The notes beneath the pieces are model-generated. The model was not told the DNA's origin, did no database searches, and worked only from the letters and a program-made list of their open reading frames with translations. From Zanthoxylum bungeanum (taxonomy: Eukaryota; Streptophyta; Magnoliopsida; Sapindales; Rutaceae), in the NCBI GenBank assembly GCA_019454045.1, contig SKCR01029092.1:62001-126000 (forward strand): DNA of 64,000 nt. Reading direction: 5' to 3'. Position 1 is the first letter of the stretch; the number at the start of each line of letters is the position of its first letter. Below are positions 12,696 through 22,946 of the stretch, piece after piece. The position numbers and the translations under genes are program-made.

Positions 12696-13652
12696 TGTTG
12701 ATGAGGATTTCTGCAACTAAGTTAATTGAACAGTTCGGCAAAAGTAGAGAGGGAATTTCCCACTTTTGGAGGATCAGATGTTCAGAGGTATTGATCAGTT
12801 CTCAGACAGTAAGAGAGTCCGGACTTTGTTTCCCAGATCTGGCCGACCAGAGGACACAACGCGTTGCAGGTTTCAGATACCGACAACCTCAGAGCCGAGG
12901 TCGACCACAGTAGACCGGCAACTAGGTTTGGTTTTATCTTACCTTCTGGAACAGGTTGATGAGCTCGGATATTTTTGGGTTAGAAAGAGAACAGTTTCAG
13001 TAGCTCGGTAGGTCATTGACCGACCTCCCTAAGACTGACGTGTGATCATGGGTAATTCTGACTTTTTCTTCTGACATATGCCATTATTTGAGAGTACTTT
13101 ACAGGCTGACGTCATTATTATTGCGTGTGGCAGTGGAGAAAACAAGGTGATGTGACAAGTCGTCATGTGGCAGGTTTGCTTTCGGCAAAGACAGTTTTGG
13201 GATAGAGGACCCGTCAATCAGTCAGAAGTTCACATAAGAGACGTCATGGAAGCATGGTAACAGTGTTGTAATTCTCTAAGTATATAAAGAGAAGATTATA
13301 TTCATTTGACGGGGATAGCGAAATTAATAGCATAATTTTGTAAAAGGAAGAGAATATTGCTTGTAAAAACACCACAAACAAACAACTCGATTTTCTTCGA
13401 TTCCATCCATAAACAGGTCGGCCGAGTTTGTTTTGGCAATAAAAGCTACCATCTACTTTGTGCCCGTGGACGTAGGTTGGATTAGCTCCACCGAACCACG
13501 ATAAACACTCTTTGTTGACCCTTGTGTTTTTCTTGCCTTCTTGCTACATTTGTTTTTGGTCTCCCATAACCAAACAAATTCAAGGTTGAAGGAAGATTAT
13601 CTCGGGATGGTTATTTCGAAACTGCCCCTGGGACGAAAATCAGCCGTCAACA
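12696..13652 (+). repeat. 5' LTR of element A
   Basis: A 957-bp LTR with TG...CA ends and the short terminal inverted repeat TGTTGA/TCAACA. A TATA box (tatataaaga) is at 13281-13290. It is nearly identical over most of its length to 31590-32535. Confidence 0.9.
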
Positions 13653-13774
13653 GTTGGCGCCGTTTGTGGGGGAAGAGCAAAAAGCAACTTGCGTATTAAG
13701 ACGATGGCGGAAGGCGGAAGCCGTGGGACGTTGGAGAGTTCAGCAGCAGAGTGGTTTGGGAAAATGAGGGAAAG
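13653..13774 (+). other. Element A primer binding site and gag start
   Basis: tggcgccgtttgtgggg at 13655-13671 matches the 3' end of plant tRNA-Asp over its first ten bases, so it is the likely primer binding site. An ATG at 13704 opens a frame starting MAEGGSRGT, typical of a Gypsy gag N-terminus. Element B interrupts it at 13775. Confidence 0.65.
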
Positions 13775-15893
13775 TGATGAGTGATATTTATATCACTATT
13801 CCCACTCATTTAATCTAATATTTTGTATAGTTTCTTGAGTTTTGTGAATGTTTTGATGTGTTTTGTGTTATTTTGTAGATAAATAAAGTTTCAGGACATT
13901 CTGGAGGTGATTTGGAGCAAAACAGTGAAAATTGGCGAAAAATGGCATTTTGGTAATTTCCAGCGTCGCGCCGCCCAGACCTTCCGCGTCGCGACGCCCA
14001 GCATGCGCCGAATCCGCTAACGTGCGCCGAGTCAACATGTCAGAATTTGAGAAGTTTGACTTTGCTAAAATGCGCCGTGCCACGTGTCACCATCACATCC
14101 AATCTGCTAATGTGTGTCGTGCCACGTGTCAACATCATATGCTGCCGACACTCAGACTTGACACGTGTCGCCTCGTCATCAGCCATGTCAGCGGTCAACG
14201 AGTCAACTTCGCCATGTGTCACGCCTCGTCATCAGCCACGTCACAAAGTCAACGAAGTCAACTTGCCACGTCAACATCAGCCAATCACAGCGTGACACGT
14301 GTCGCCACGTGTCGCAATCCTATTGTGCCGACAATTGCAACACACGCCAGAGCCACGTCATCGCCACGTCAGCGCCACGTCAGCATGACGTCATCACAAT
14401 AATTGAGTCTTAGCCGCCTTGCCACGTGTCGGGTGAACAGTCAGCCGCCATGCCACGTGTCGCCTCCTCAGCGTGCCACGTCTTACTATTCCAGCGTCGC
14501 GACGCTGGAGACAAAATTTTCTATAAATACTGCGCGAATTTCAGAATTCCGTGTGCCTTTCTCTCTCTCATCTCTTTGATGAAGAGAGAGTTTCTCTCCC
14601 TAAAAATATTTTAATTTTATTTTTTATTTTTTTAGTTTGTAATTTATTTTAATTACCATTTGTAATAATAGTAACTTAGTTTTTACTTTTTACTTTTTAC
14701 AGTTTTTACTATTCATGAGAAAGTAATTTCCCAGCTAGGGTGAAAGGTAATTCTTTTACTGTTACTATTTAGATTAATCTCCCTTAAAAATAATATATTT
14801 ACTAATTAAAATACTGATTAATAAAGGATACCGCTATATTGGTCGGTTGGCAATTTATTTTAATCTGGTTTAAACCTGACTTAAAAATGATACCGCTATA
14901 TTGGTCGGTTGGTAATTTAATTATGGTACCGCCTATATGGCTGGTTGGACTTAATTTGACGTAATCAGGATACCGCCAGATTGGTCGGTTGGTAATATTA
15001 TAACAAGTTTATATATTATTTTATGGGAGATATCTAAATTAGTAGTAGTAAAAGTAATTCCTTTTACCTTAGCATTTTATTTTATTTTACTTTTCAGTTT
15101 TACTTTTCAGTATTTTTACTTTATGTCTTTTATTTTTCAGTTACTAGTCCTAGTTATGTGTTAGTTATCTAGGGGTTGTGATGATTTCTAATATCACCGT
15201 ATTAAAAAAGGGTTAGATTATAGTTGGGGTAATTAAAAGAGTTATTTGTTGAGTCATAATCTTAATGCTTTTTATTAACCGATCACTAATAAAATTGATT
15301 AGGTAAACTTAAAATGAACTAGACATAGGGATTTTAAGTTTAAGACCTTAGTCTCAACAACCCACGATCTTCCTTAAGGATAGATAACCCTTTAATAGAT
15401 TTCCTTACAGGATATGAATATACCTGTCGGGTGGGGGTAGTCATAATTGGAACTCAATCTTAATGAATCTAGGTAATTTAATTGACATAGACATATGGTT
15501 CAATTGGATTATACTAGGTATTTGTAAATGATCATCGGAAGAGGCTTTTACATAATTTAGTGTTCCAGATTAATAATTCAATAATTTACCTAACTATGGT
15601 TTAACTACTTCATCTTTTAAATGATATTAGAATGATTCACAACCCTAGATTTTTGTGTCTTTTGTATTTTCTTTAGTATTTTCTTTTGTCTTTTTATTAT
15701 TATTTATTTAGCAACGCCACTATCAACCAATCAATCAAACAATCATTCTCTTCTCCATTTAATTAGATATTTGTAAATAAATAGATTCAATAATTAATAA
15801 CAACAGTAGTAATTAAGTCCTCGTGGGATCGATATTTTTATACTACTTGAACGATACGTGCGCTTGCGTATACGTGTGTGTTTACGCCGGTCA
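13775..15893 (+). repeat. 5' LTR of element B
   Basis: A 2119-bp LTR starting TGATGAG and ending CCGGTCA. It holds an array of ACGT boxes, a TATA box (14521-14528) and tandem ~55-bp phrases built on taccgctatattggtcggttgg (14830-15000, quoted loosely). The LTR runs into the primer binding site tggcgccgttgccgggga, a full match to the 3' end of tRNA-Asp. Confidence 0.9.
14079..14530 (+). promoter_or_regulatory. ACGT/G-box array and TATA box in LTR U3
   Basis: Seven CACGTG hexamers lie between 14079 and about 14460, mostly as gccacgtgtc or gacacgtgtc. Between them are further CCACGTCA and TGACGTCA cores. A perfect 18-bp palindrome, ccagcgtcgcgacgctgg, follows at 14491-14508. The TATA box ctataaata comes next at 14521. 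G-box and ABRE-like cores of this type are bound by plant bZIP and bHLH factors, so the array is a plausible inducible enhancer. It recurs in the 3' LTR (21650-22110) and in solo LTR C (23245-23697). Confidence 0.65.
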
Positions 15894-16025
15894 AGTTTTT
15901 GGCGCCGTTGCCGGGGACTTATTTTTCTTGAGTTGTTAATTTTGAAACTATCTAATTTACTTATATCTAATTTTCTTATTTTATTTTGTAATTTTTATTT
16001 CTTTTGTTTTCAGGTGATTAAAAAA

Positions 16026-17275
16026 ATGGAACATTATTGGGAGATTGAAAGATCACGAACTTTACAAGAAGATACACCCCAAATCTGGGAGCAACAGTCC
16101 AGTTTTCTGAGGCCTGTTGTTAAGCCCAATGACTATCACTGGATGCCAGAACCAAGTAATACTACTTTTGCTCAACAGAACTCAATGTGGAGATGTGACA
16201 TATGTAATGGTAACCACCCAAGCGATTATTGCGAGTACAACTACAATTCAGGGTGGCAGAACTATCAGAATCCTTCATGGTATGATGAGCCAACATATTT
16301 CACAGAACCATCACATTTTCCATCTTATACATCATCTTCCTTTGATCCTTATCAAGAACCAGAACCATCCGAGGAAGATCAATTAATTCACATGTTCAAA
16401 GAACAAGAAGCTCGATTTGATGCACAAATTCAGAATAACGCAGAATCCATACAAAGAATGACAGATCAGATCAGACAATTAATAGAAAACCAGAACATCA
16501 TACCTCAAGAACCAGTTTCAGATGACACTGATGAAGCCTTCGAGAACCCAGAAATCCACAATGACACCATAACAGAGGAGGAAGCTGAGGAGAATCAAGA
16601 ACCAGAGGTATCAGTTCAGGAACCCGAACCGACAAAATCTCGATTTGATTTCTATTATTCAGATTCTGACGAGGATGAAACTGAGCTATTTGTACCAACT
16701 GCATCAAAAATTGAGGATGGAATTCTGTATCCTCAAAATGAAGATCTTGGAGATTCCATTGCACAAATGTTTGATGAAGATCTACCTGAGCCAATCATTT
16801 CAACCAGATCAGAGGATGAAGACCTAAAACTGACATTTCTTTTCAGGTTGAAAATTTTGAAACATGTATTTCACAGATGACAGATGAAGAGCTGAATGCA
16901 GAAATTTTCAAATACATCTGTGAAGAAAAGGTGGAGCAAGAAACAGAGCAAATGGAGGAGCAAATGTCTGACCTTATTAAAGATCCAGAGCATTCAGGAA
17001 AAACATCGCTGTTTTGGGGAGTACAAATCAAAGATATCAACCAGAAGCTTGAAAGAATGGAACTTCCATTCCAAGTCAAGCACCGTACGAGACCTCCTAA
17101 TTTTATTTCTTTCTTTGCAGGAACCACTGGAACAATAAGGAGCAAAAAAGTGACACGAGCACTGAATGACAAAAAATTCTTTTTGCCACTTTACCGTTGG
17201 AAGAGACCATTCAAAAGCAACGCTCACGGGATTGTCTTTGATAGGACATCCAAAACGACATCGAAACCTCCTTAA
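16026..17275 (+). pseudogene. Gag-like ORF of element B, frameshifted
   Basis: Starts at the ATG of MEHYWEIER, a few bases after a splice-acceptor-like tttcag. Residues 50-70 hold a short zinc-knuckle-like motif (CDICNGNHPSDYC, spacing C-x2-C-x3-H-x4-C). An acidic Gln/Glu/Pro-rich region and a coiled coil (IQRMTDQIRQLIENQN) follow. This mirrors the C-terminal gag region of element F. The frame ends at 16880; a second frame, offset by two bases, continues at 16877-17275. I do not recognise the 17100-17275 part. The matrix/capsid-like N-terminal gag seen in F is missing. It is unlikely to give a functional capsid. Confidence 0.6.
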
Positions 17276-17469
17276 CAGATGAATTTCAGTCACGTCTGGC
17301 TGAAGACGAAAAATTTAGCGCTAGCAGGGAGGCAACCCATGCAATTTGTTGTAATTTATTTTTGTGTGTGAACTTTTTAATTTTGTGTGTGAGTTTTGCA
17401 GGAAAAATTAAAAATGGAATTTATCAGGACAAAGCAAACCAGAACAAGCGGGATTTTCACAAAATAAAA

Positions 17470-18960
17470 ATTTGACAAAATCACGAAGATACAAAGTCAA
17501 TCCAGAAAAGCGGCCGAGTAAGAAGTCAGCTTTGGGACGCGTCCCTATGGATTTATCTGTCGCAAGACATGGTTTTGCCAAAAAAAAAAAAAAAAATTTA
17601 TTTCAGCGTCGCGACGCTGACTCGAAATCAGAGACACAAAACAGGGTGCTGGCAGTATCTCCTTTCACTCTTCATCTTCTTCATCTTCAACCACCAGCCG
17701 CATCAACAACCACCGCAAGCCAACCTACCGAGAGCCATCCTTGCCGTGAGCAAATCTTCGCCAGCCGAGAACCACAACCCACCGCCACAGCCGAGATCTA
17801 CCAGAAACCGAAACCCACCACACCGAGATCCACCAGCCGAGACACCACTAGCTGCACCCCTCACCCTTGCCGAGCCGAGATCTACCAGAAACCAGAAACC
17901 CACCATGGCCGAGCCTATCACCAAGATTCACCTCGCCCAAACCGCAACCACTCACCAAACCAGCAACCCGTGACCGAGCCCTTCCTTCGCCGAGTCAAAA
18001 CCGAGCCAGATCTGCCGTGAACCTCACCACCGAGAGACAACTAACACCCAAGGCCACAGCCGAGATCTACCAAAGCCACCCACTGCCAAGCCAACCACGA
18101 CCCACCACCGTGCACCACCACAGCCGAGACACCCAAACCGAGAACCAATAGAAGCCGAGACCACCACTGCCAGCAACTGATTCGGCCAAGTCACAAACCG
18201 AGCAACACAACACCAGAAAACTGAACCAACCCACAGCCGAAACCAGAAGCCACCGCCGTGAAACCAAACCGAGAGTCACCAGAAGCCGAGCCACCTAGAC
18301 CCAACCCACAACCAAGTCACAACCAATCCGTATCCTCACTGCCAAATCAAAACTAATTTTACGGTAATGATTTGATAAAAATTTGATTTGGTAATTGGTA
18401 AACTGAAAAAAAAATTGAATTGTGATTTGGTTGATTATGACTGTGGATTGGATTACGAATGTTGGATTGTTGGTAGTTTGATTCGTAGTCGTGGGGGCGA
18501 AGAGTTGAATTGGGGTATTTGTGGCATTTGATATATTTGGTTGTGTGGGATAATAAAAAAATTGAATGAGTTTGTGGTTGATTTTGTTGAATTGGAGGAT
18601 TGTGAATTTGGAAGTTTAGCGGTGAATAACTGGCTGAATTCTGAGTTTAGAATTGCCAGATCGATGGATTTTGTAGAATTGGGGGCGAAGTTTGACATTG
18701 TGGTGATTTTTGAAGTGTTAGTTTTAGGATGAATTTGGGGAAATTTTGAGTTTTATTTTGAGAGGAGACTCTGTCGAAATTTTCACTAAAAAATGATCAA
18801 TTATGATCGTGGTAAAAAACGTAAATTGAACATAAATTTTTCCTATCGGTAATTTTTCCTGTAAAATTTCAGCTGACCAGGTATTATCTTCTAAACTCTT
18901 TTATGTATACATAGTGTGAACTCTTTAATTTTGTGTGTTATTTTTGTAGGGAAAAGCACA
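17470..18960 (+). other. Unrecognised C/A-rich segment of element B
   Basis: From about 17640 to 18350 the plus strand is rich in C and A. It repeats phrases such as agccgagatctaccag and aaccgag, with Thr/Pro-rich frames but no conserved domain. It begins beside a copy of the LTR palindrome agcgtcgcgacgct (17605-17618). From 18350 to 18960 the sequence turns T/G-rich. In element F the equivalent position holds the 5' half of the viral-like ORF, so this segment appears to have replaced it in B. The origin is unknown; captured host DNA is possible. Confidence 0.5.
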
Positions 18961-18985
18961 AACGAAGCATTTTAATACAGAAGGA

Positions 18986-19120
18986 ATTGTGTTTGACAAT
19001 CAAAAAGAAGAGAGCTAATTCATTTGTGATGGCTAAGTAAAGAATTAAGTCTTGAGACACATTCTAATGAATTTATACTATGCGAGTGGCGTATTGCATA
19101 CACAATTCCGTTGCCTTAAT
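18986..19120 (+). pseudogene. Remnant of the carlavirus NABP-like ORF in B
   Basis: Aligns with the downstream half of the viral-like ORF of element F (minus strand, about 56160-56010), sharing phrases such as ggaattgtgt/ggaatagtgt and gatggctaagtaaag/gatggcttgagtaagg. Stops and frameshifts make it non-coding. Its presence shows that the common ancestor of B and F had both this ORF and the LOG-like gene. Confidence 0.55.
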
Positions 19121-19340
19121 TATTGCTTTGATTCGCTTTTCTTTTGTAATTATCTTTATTTTCGTAGACAGGATCCAGACTTTTTGACCTTTCACGATCC
19201 ATTTTGTTGTTTAGCTAACAATCGTCCTCTGGAAGAAACTTGTGCTATTATTGTATTCACCCCTTTCAGGTACTATAAATTCAGCCCGTCATTGCACTTT
19301 TGAAGGCATCCATAGTTGAGAAAGAAATACATAAAAAAAA

Positions 19341-19997
19341 ATGGAAGCCACTTCAAGAAGACGAGTTGAGAACATCTGTGTGTTTTGCGGTAGTACTGTT
19401 GGTACTAAACCACAATACATAGAAGCAGCACAGGAATTGGGTCGAGTTTTAGCCGCAAGGAATATGCACTTAATATATGGCGGAGGTAATCTTGGACTAA
19501 TGGGGATTGTTTCAAAGGCCGTACAGGAAGGAGGCAGTCACGTTTTGGGAATCATTCAAAACCCTTGGCAGAAGCAAATCTTATTGAACCAACAAACGGA
19601 GAGGAACTGATCGTGCCAGTAGTATGTCTGACGACGACTGGTAGAAATGATTAACCGTTCTGATGCTTTTATTGCTTTGCCAGGTGGCTTGGGTACATTG
19701 GAGGAAATATTTATTGTGTTATCTTGGGCGAACCTAAACATACACCAGAAACCAATTGGACTGTACAACGTTGATGGGTTTTATGATTTTCTTTGTGTGT
19801 TTCTTGATGATGCTCGAAGAAATGGGTTCGTGTCAAAACCTTTAAAAGAACTCCTTTTTACTGCCAGAACTGCTCCAGATCTAATTGACCAACTCATAGC
19901 CTATGAACCAAAAGTTGACCCTATCATATCAAAGATAAATTGGTCCGAGGACGATCGTGGTAAGAAGCGACGAATAAATCTGGATCTTAACCTTTAA
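19341..19997 (+). pseudogene. LOG-like: LOG-like cytokinin-activating enzyme carried by element B
   Basis: Intronless homologue of LOG, cytokinin riboside 5'-monophosphate phosphoribohydrolase. LOG enzymes release active cytokinin bases from their nucleotides in one step, in cytosol and nucleus. Visible family features, in order: ICVFCGS (residues 12-18), [10 protein letters not shown] (46-55), and the signature PGGLGTLEE at 19680-19706 in ADAFIALPGG-type context. Overall length is about 218 residues, as in plant LOGs. Compared with the copy in element F there is a one-base deletion near 19561 and a net gain of four bases at 19616-19640. The frame is therefore wrong over roughly residues 74-100, then restored. 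That region includes the expected catalytic Arg. The C-terminus is basic (GKKRRIN) and ends LDLNL. ATG 19341 follows an A-rich leader also present in F. Confidence 0.9.
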
Positions 19998-20039
19998 TTT
20001 CCTGTAGAATTTCAACTAATCAGGTACGATTTTCTAAAC

Positions 20040-21347
20040 TATTCTTCTACTGTTTAAGACATTGGGGACAATGTCTCATTTAGGTTTGGGGGTGAGGTAT
20101 AGTTAATAGTACTTGTTTGTATTGTGTTTTTATTTTTAGTCCAAAATTTTTCGAAAAATACAAAAAAATTGTAAAAATTTCAAAAATTACAAAAATATTT
20201 TGCATTTTTGTGTTTTTATTTTAACTAAAAAGGTGAAATTGGTAAGAAATAGCCGAGTAAGGAGTTTCCACTCTTGAGACGTATTTCAAACATTTATTTC
20301 GAAACAAGTTAATTTTTGTTTATTTCATTTTGAATTATTTAATTTGTGAATTCTCCATAATACTGACTAAAATGGATCTTCATATGCTCATTTGACAGGT
20401 ATTATCAACATGATAGTAACATACAGACATGAGTTGTAGTTGAAAAGTTTGTAATATTCCGTGCTCTAGTTTAATTGGAGGAAGCATCTATAATTAGTGT
20501 TGGAGTAAAAAAAAAAAAAAAAATTCTGATGTACAAAAATAAAGTATCTAAGATCCGGGTTATTAAGTCTGTAAGGGTGTTTTAACACCTAGTGCCCTAA
20601 AACCAACTGGTTTGGGAGTCATTGGCCCAAAGCTCGTTACATGGATCAAAGATACTGCAATATATATATATATATATCTGAAGTCTGAGTAATTAAGTTC
20701 GTAGGGGTGTCTTAACACCTGGTGCCCTAAAGCCAACTGGTTTGGGAGTCACCAACCCAAAGCTCGCTACATAGACGGAAGGTATTGTATATAAATAAAA
20801 AGTCAAAATTCAGAAAATCAAAGAAAAAATCAGAAAAATCAGAAAAATTATTCCATTGCTACAAAAAGGTATGAAATCTGATAGAACTTTAGGACAAAAA
20901 TATTACTCTCTTATCAACTGCACTTATGACTGTTGTGGGCAAAAATGAGTTGTTTAATATTATGTTGACTGTGTATATGAAGAAATGTAAAAATAATCGG
21001 AGAATTTACTTATTCGGTAATTTAGAAAGAAACAAAACATCTAGTAACTTGTAGTAGAAATTTCACCTGATTAGTCACTAACCTCTTTATTCTCTTTTCG
21101 CTTGTCTTTTTGCTTTTGTGTGCATTAGTTTTAATACCTTTTTACTTTTGTAAAATGTTTGTGGGTATCATTGCTGTAAACCCTCACGAGACTACAACTC
21201 GTCCACTAGGACACCTAGGGGTTTAAAGGCTTGTTGCATATGCTAAATGCAACCGTGATCCCTACGAAAATGGCTTAGTTAAATTTTATTCTGTTATTTT
21301 ATTCTGTATTTTGCTCGAGGACTAGCAAAATGTTAGGTTTGGGGGTG
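20040..21347 (+). other. 3' noncoding region of B with conserved hairpin repeats and PPT
   Basis: After the LOG stop comes a gacattggggacaatgtc inverted repeat and aggtttgggggtg, an Athila-style purine tract (around 20065-20098). At 20550-20790 are two ~130-bp units, each with ggtgttttaacacc (or ggtgtcttaacacc) and aaaccaactggttt, both self-complementary. The block is nearly identical in element F (54215-54455, minus). A second purine tract, aggtttgggggtg (21335-21347), directly precedes the 3' LTR and is the likely plus-strand primer. No ORF is convincing. Confidence 0.7.
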
Positions 21348-22679
21348 TGATGAATGATATTTATATCACTATTTCCCACTCATTTAATCTAATTTTTGTA
21401 TAGTTTCTTGAGTTCTGTGAATGTTGATGTGTTTTTGTGTTATTTTGTAGATAAATAAAGTTTCAGGACATTCTGGAGGTGATTTGGAGCAAAACAGTGA
21501 AAATTGGCGAAAAAGGGCATTTTGGTAATTTCCAGCGTCGCGCCGCCCAGACCTTCCGCGTCGCGACGCCCAGCATGCGCCGAATCTGCTAACGTGCGCC
21601 GAGTCAACATGTCAGAATTGAGAAGTTTGACTTTGCTAAAATGCGCCGTGCCACGTGTCACCATCACATCCAATCTGCTAACGTGTGCCGTGCCACGTGT
21701 CAACATCATATGCTGCCGACACTCAGACTTGACACGTGTCGCCTCGTCATCAGCCATGTCAGTGGTCAACGAGTCAACTTCGCCATGTGTCACGCCTCAT
21801 CATCAGCCACGTCACAAGGTCAACGAAGTCAACTTGCCACGTCAGCATCAGCCAATCACAGCGTGACACGTGTCGCCACGTGTCGCAATCCTATTGTGCC
21901 GACAATTGCAACACACGCCAGAGCCACGTCATCGCCACGTCAGCATGACGTCATCACAATAATTGAGTCTTAGCCGCCTTGCCACGTGTCGGGTGAACAG
22001 TCAGCCGCCATGCCACGTGTCGCCTCCTCAGCGTGCCACGTCTTACTATTCCAGCGTCGCGACGCTTGGCTGGGCGTCGCGACGCTGGAGACAAAATTTT
22101 CTATAAATACTGCGCGAATTTCAGAATTCCGTGTGCCTTTCTCTCTCTCTCTTTGATGAAGAGAGAGTTTCTCTCCCTAAAAATATTTTAATTTTATTTT
22201 TTATTTTTTAGTTTGTAATTTATTTTAATTACCATTGTAATAATAGTAACTTAGTTTTTACTTTTTACTTTTTACAGTTTTTACTATTCATGAGAAAGTA
22301 ATTTCCCAGCTAGGGTGAAAGGTAATTCTTTTACTGTTACTATTTAGATTAATCTCCCTTAAAAATAATATATTTACTAATTAAAATACTGATTAATAAA
22401 GGATACCGCTATATTGGTCGGTTGGCAATTTATTTTAATCTGGTTTAAACCTGACTTAAAAATGATACCGCTATATTGGTCGGTTGGTAATTTAATTATG
22501 GTACCGCCTATATGGCTGGTTGGACTTAATTTGACGTAATCAGGATACCGCCAGATTGGTCGGTTGGTATATTATAACAAGTTTATATATTATTTTATGG
22601 GAGATATCTAAATTAGTAGTAGTAAAAGTAATTCCTTTTACCTTAGCATTTTATTTTATTTTACTTTTCAGTTTTACTT
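21348..22679 (+). repeat. 3' LTR of element B, truncated
   Basis: Starts TGATGAATG and aligns to the first ~1330 bp of the 5' LTR, including all seven CACGTG boxes and the TATA box at 22101. It keeps a 27-bp stretch between two palindromes (22051-22086) that is missing in the 5' LTR. Alignment stops at 22679, where element A-type sequence begins. Confidence 0.88.
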
Positions 22680-22946
22680 TATCAAACCCTCAGGTGGAAG
22701 TGTTCCGACCTGACTCCTTTCACCTTTGAGGATCCAGAACGTGTCAAGGGATGGGTACATGTGGGAAACGCGTAAACCCCTCGTGGCACGCCAATCCCGG
22801 GTGTCATTATCAAACCCCCGAGGCCGGAGCATTACTACCCCATGACTCGCATATTTGAGGAGTAGCTCGGGTAAACCGGACTCATGGAGGTTTCTTCCCC
22901 TGCGAGTTGGCTAGTGACTCCCGTTGAGAACCATCTTGGGGTAAGG
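22680..22946 (+). other. Element A 3' noncoding sequence
   Basis: Matches the style of 27889-28100: gactcccgttgagaaccatc followed by ttggggYaagg. This is a ~130-bp unit repeated in A. The deletion that removed the end of the B 3' LTR and the coding part of A ends here. No coding sequence is seen. Confidence 0.55.

Larger units (their letters stand above)
13775..22679 (+). mobile_element. LTR retrotransposon B (Athila-like), carrying a LOG-like gene
   Basis: A non-autonomous, 3'-truncated Gypsy element nested in A. Order: 5' LTR (13775-15893), tRNA-Asp primer binding site (15900-15917), gag-like frame, C/A-rich segment, remnant of a viral-like ORF, LOG-like gene, a conserved noncoding repeat block, polypurine tract (21338-21347) and a 3' LTR from 21348. 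The 3' LTR aligns with the 5' LTR until about 22679 and then jumps into element A-type sequence, so its last ~780 bp are missing. No protease, reverse transcriptase or integrase is present; mobility would have needed a related helper. Confidence 0.85.

Noticed and set aside
13932..14413. Overlapping open frames of 60-156 codons on both strands in the LTR (also at 21440-21973 and 23229-23522)
   Set aside because: They arise from the GC-rich ACGT-box array, exist in several frames at once, and have no domain or conservation as protein.
17472..18294. Thr/Pro-rich ORFs of 73-182 codons
   Set aside because: Several frames are open at once because of the C/A-rich repeats; no start context, domain or counterpart in element F.
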